A stretch of DNA of 64,000 nt, taken from assembly GCF_018728565.1 (NCBI RefSeq), contig NZ_JACSOI010000012.1, positions 1 to 64,000 of the forward strand, written 5' to 3'. The notes under the pieces are model-generated. The model saw only the letters and a list, made by a program, of their open reading frames with translations. It did no database searches and was not told the DNA's origin. Positions 63,745 through 64,000 of this stretch are shown piece after piece. The first letter of the stretch is position 1; each line of letters begins with the position of its first letter. This DNA comes from Zobellia russellii. GTDB taxonomy: Bacteria > Bacteroidota > Bacteroidia > Flavobacteriales > Flavobacteriaceae. The position numbers were made by a program, and so were the translations under genes.

Positions 63745-64000
63745 ATGAAAGATATGATTTTCCTTCTAATCTATATGATAGGTTTTGCTTTTCAGGTTAC
63801 AGCGCAAGAAATTCCATTAAGTCCTATGAACAATCCGGCAAATATTAATTTGCTTCAAACTGAAACCACAAAAATGTCTTGGACCATGCTTCAAGACTCA
63901 AAAGAAGTGAAAATCGGCGAAGTCGTAACGGATATCAAAAAAGGAGAAGACTCCGTTACGATTATAACGACGGTTGTTTTGAAACAGTCGCCCTTAACTT
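63745..64000 (+). CDS. Secreted protein, partial (3' end beyond the window)
   Basis: The first 85 codons are visible: a signal peptide (MKDMIFLLIYMIGFAFQVTAQ), then PLSPMNNPANINLL and KMSWTMLQDSKEVKIGEV. It is a paralogue of the lipoprotein at 54738, but the leader has an AQE cleavage site rather than a lipobox Cys, so this copy is probably soluble in the periplasm or secreted. It starts 21 bases after the NmrA-like gene and may be the last gene of that operon. Confidence 0.75.
   Translation, partial: MKDMIFLLIYMIGFAFQVTAQEIPLSPMNNPANINLLQTETTKMSWTMLQDSKEVKIGEVVTDIKKGEDSVTIITTVVLKQSPLT

Overview
The window looks like a chromosome segment of a marine-type member of the Flavobacteriaceae (Bacteroidota). 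The evidence is AT-rich DNA, two SusC/SusD pairs, three secreted or lipoprotein sulfatases, a FecR/ECF-sigma pair facing a SusC with an STN domain, a FISUMP-domain protein, many lipoproteins with short signal peptides, and few Shine-Dalgarno sequences. No species can be named from the sequence alone.

Layout. 1-3.9 kb: two secreted nucleases (a DRGH lipoprotein and an EEP-family enzyme), a membrane-anchored HTH-like protein, a 51-residue lipoprotein, and an 11-bp tandem repeat ending in a 34-bp perfect palindrome. 4.0-8.7 kb: a compact five-gene module of unknown function (Ig-like protein, two tandem DUF4407 membrane coiled-coil proteins, a membrane protein with a C-terminal Cys/His tail, DUF6804). 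8.9-17.2 kb: a Zn-ribbon PD-(D/E)XK protein and a type I restriction operon in the order hsdR-hsdS-DUF262/DUF1524-hsdM. 17.3-22.4 kb: an 831-residue protein with a duplicated domain and no signal peptide, a SusD relic, and a papain-like peptidase gene broken by two in-frame stops. 22.6-30.4 kb: SusC-SusD-TolB/amidohydrolase operon, probably for peptide-like nutrients. 31.3-46.2 kb: a sulfatase-rich locus (ECF sigma, FecR, SusC, SusD, three sulfatases, GMC oxidoreductase and its small subunit) with no glycoside hydrolase or lyase. 46.3-48.8 kb: a tRNA-fMet 3'-half next to a tyrosine recombinase and a partner gene. 49.3-54.7 kb: singly transcribed accessory genes separated by long imperfect inverted repeats that resemble one another. 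54.7-64 kb: small stress/redox genes (epoxide hydrolase, two Crp/Fnr regulators, two DoxX proteins, FMN reductase, AraC, DUF5367, DUF1772, NmrA) and two copies of a paralogous secreted protein.

The most informative structure is a related sequence of about 140-200 bp present at 20.1-20.3 kb and again at 46.3-46.5 kb in the same orientation. Both copies end at a tRNA-like CTCATA/TTCATA. The second copy runs straight into the 3' half of a tRNA-fMet, and an integrase follows. I read this as islands stacked at one tRNA-fMet integration site: a left one carrying defence-type genes, a middle one carrying the two Sus loci, and a right one starting with the integrase and carrying cassette-like genes.

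The best candidates for undescribed biology are the DUF4407 module beside the restriction genes and the cassette-like inverted-repeat array at 49.9-53.5 kb. Both are inferences from layout and motifs. No database search was run, and family names come from recognising motifs in the translated sequence.
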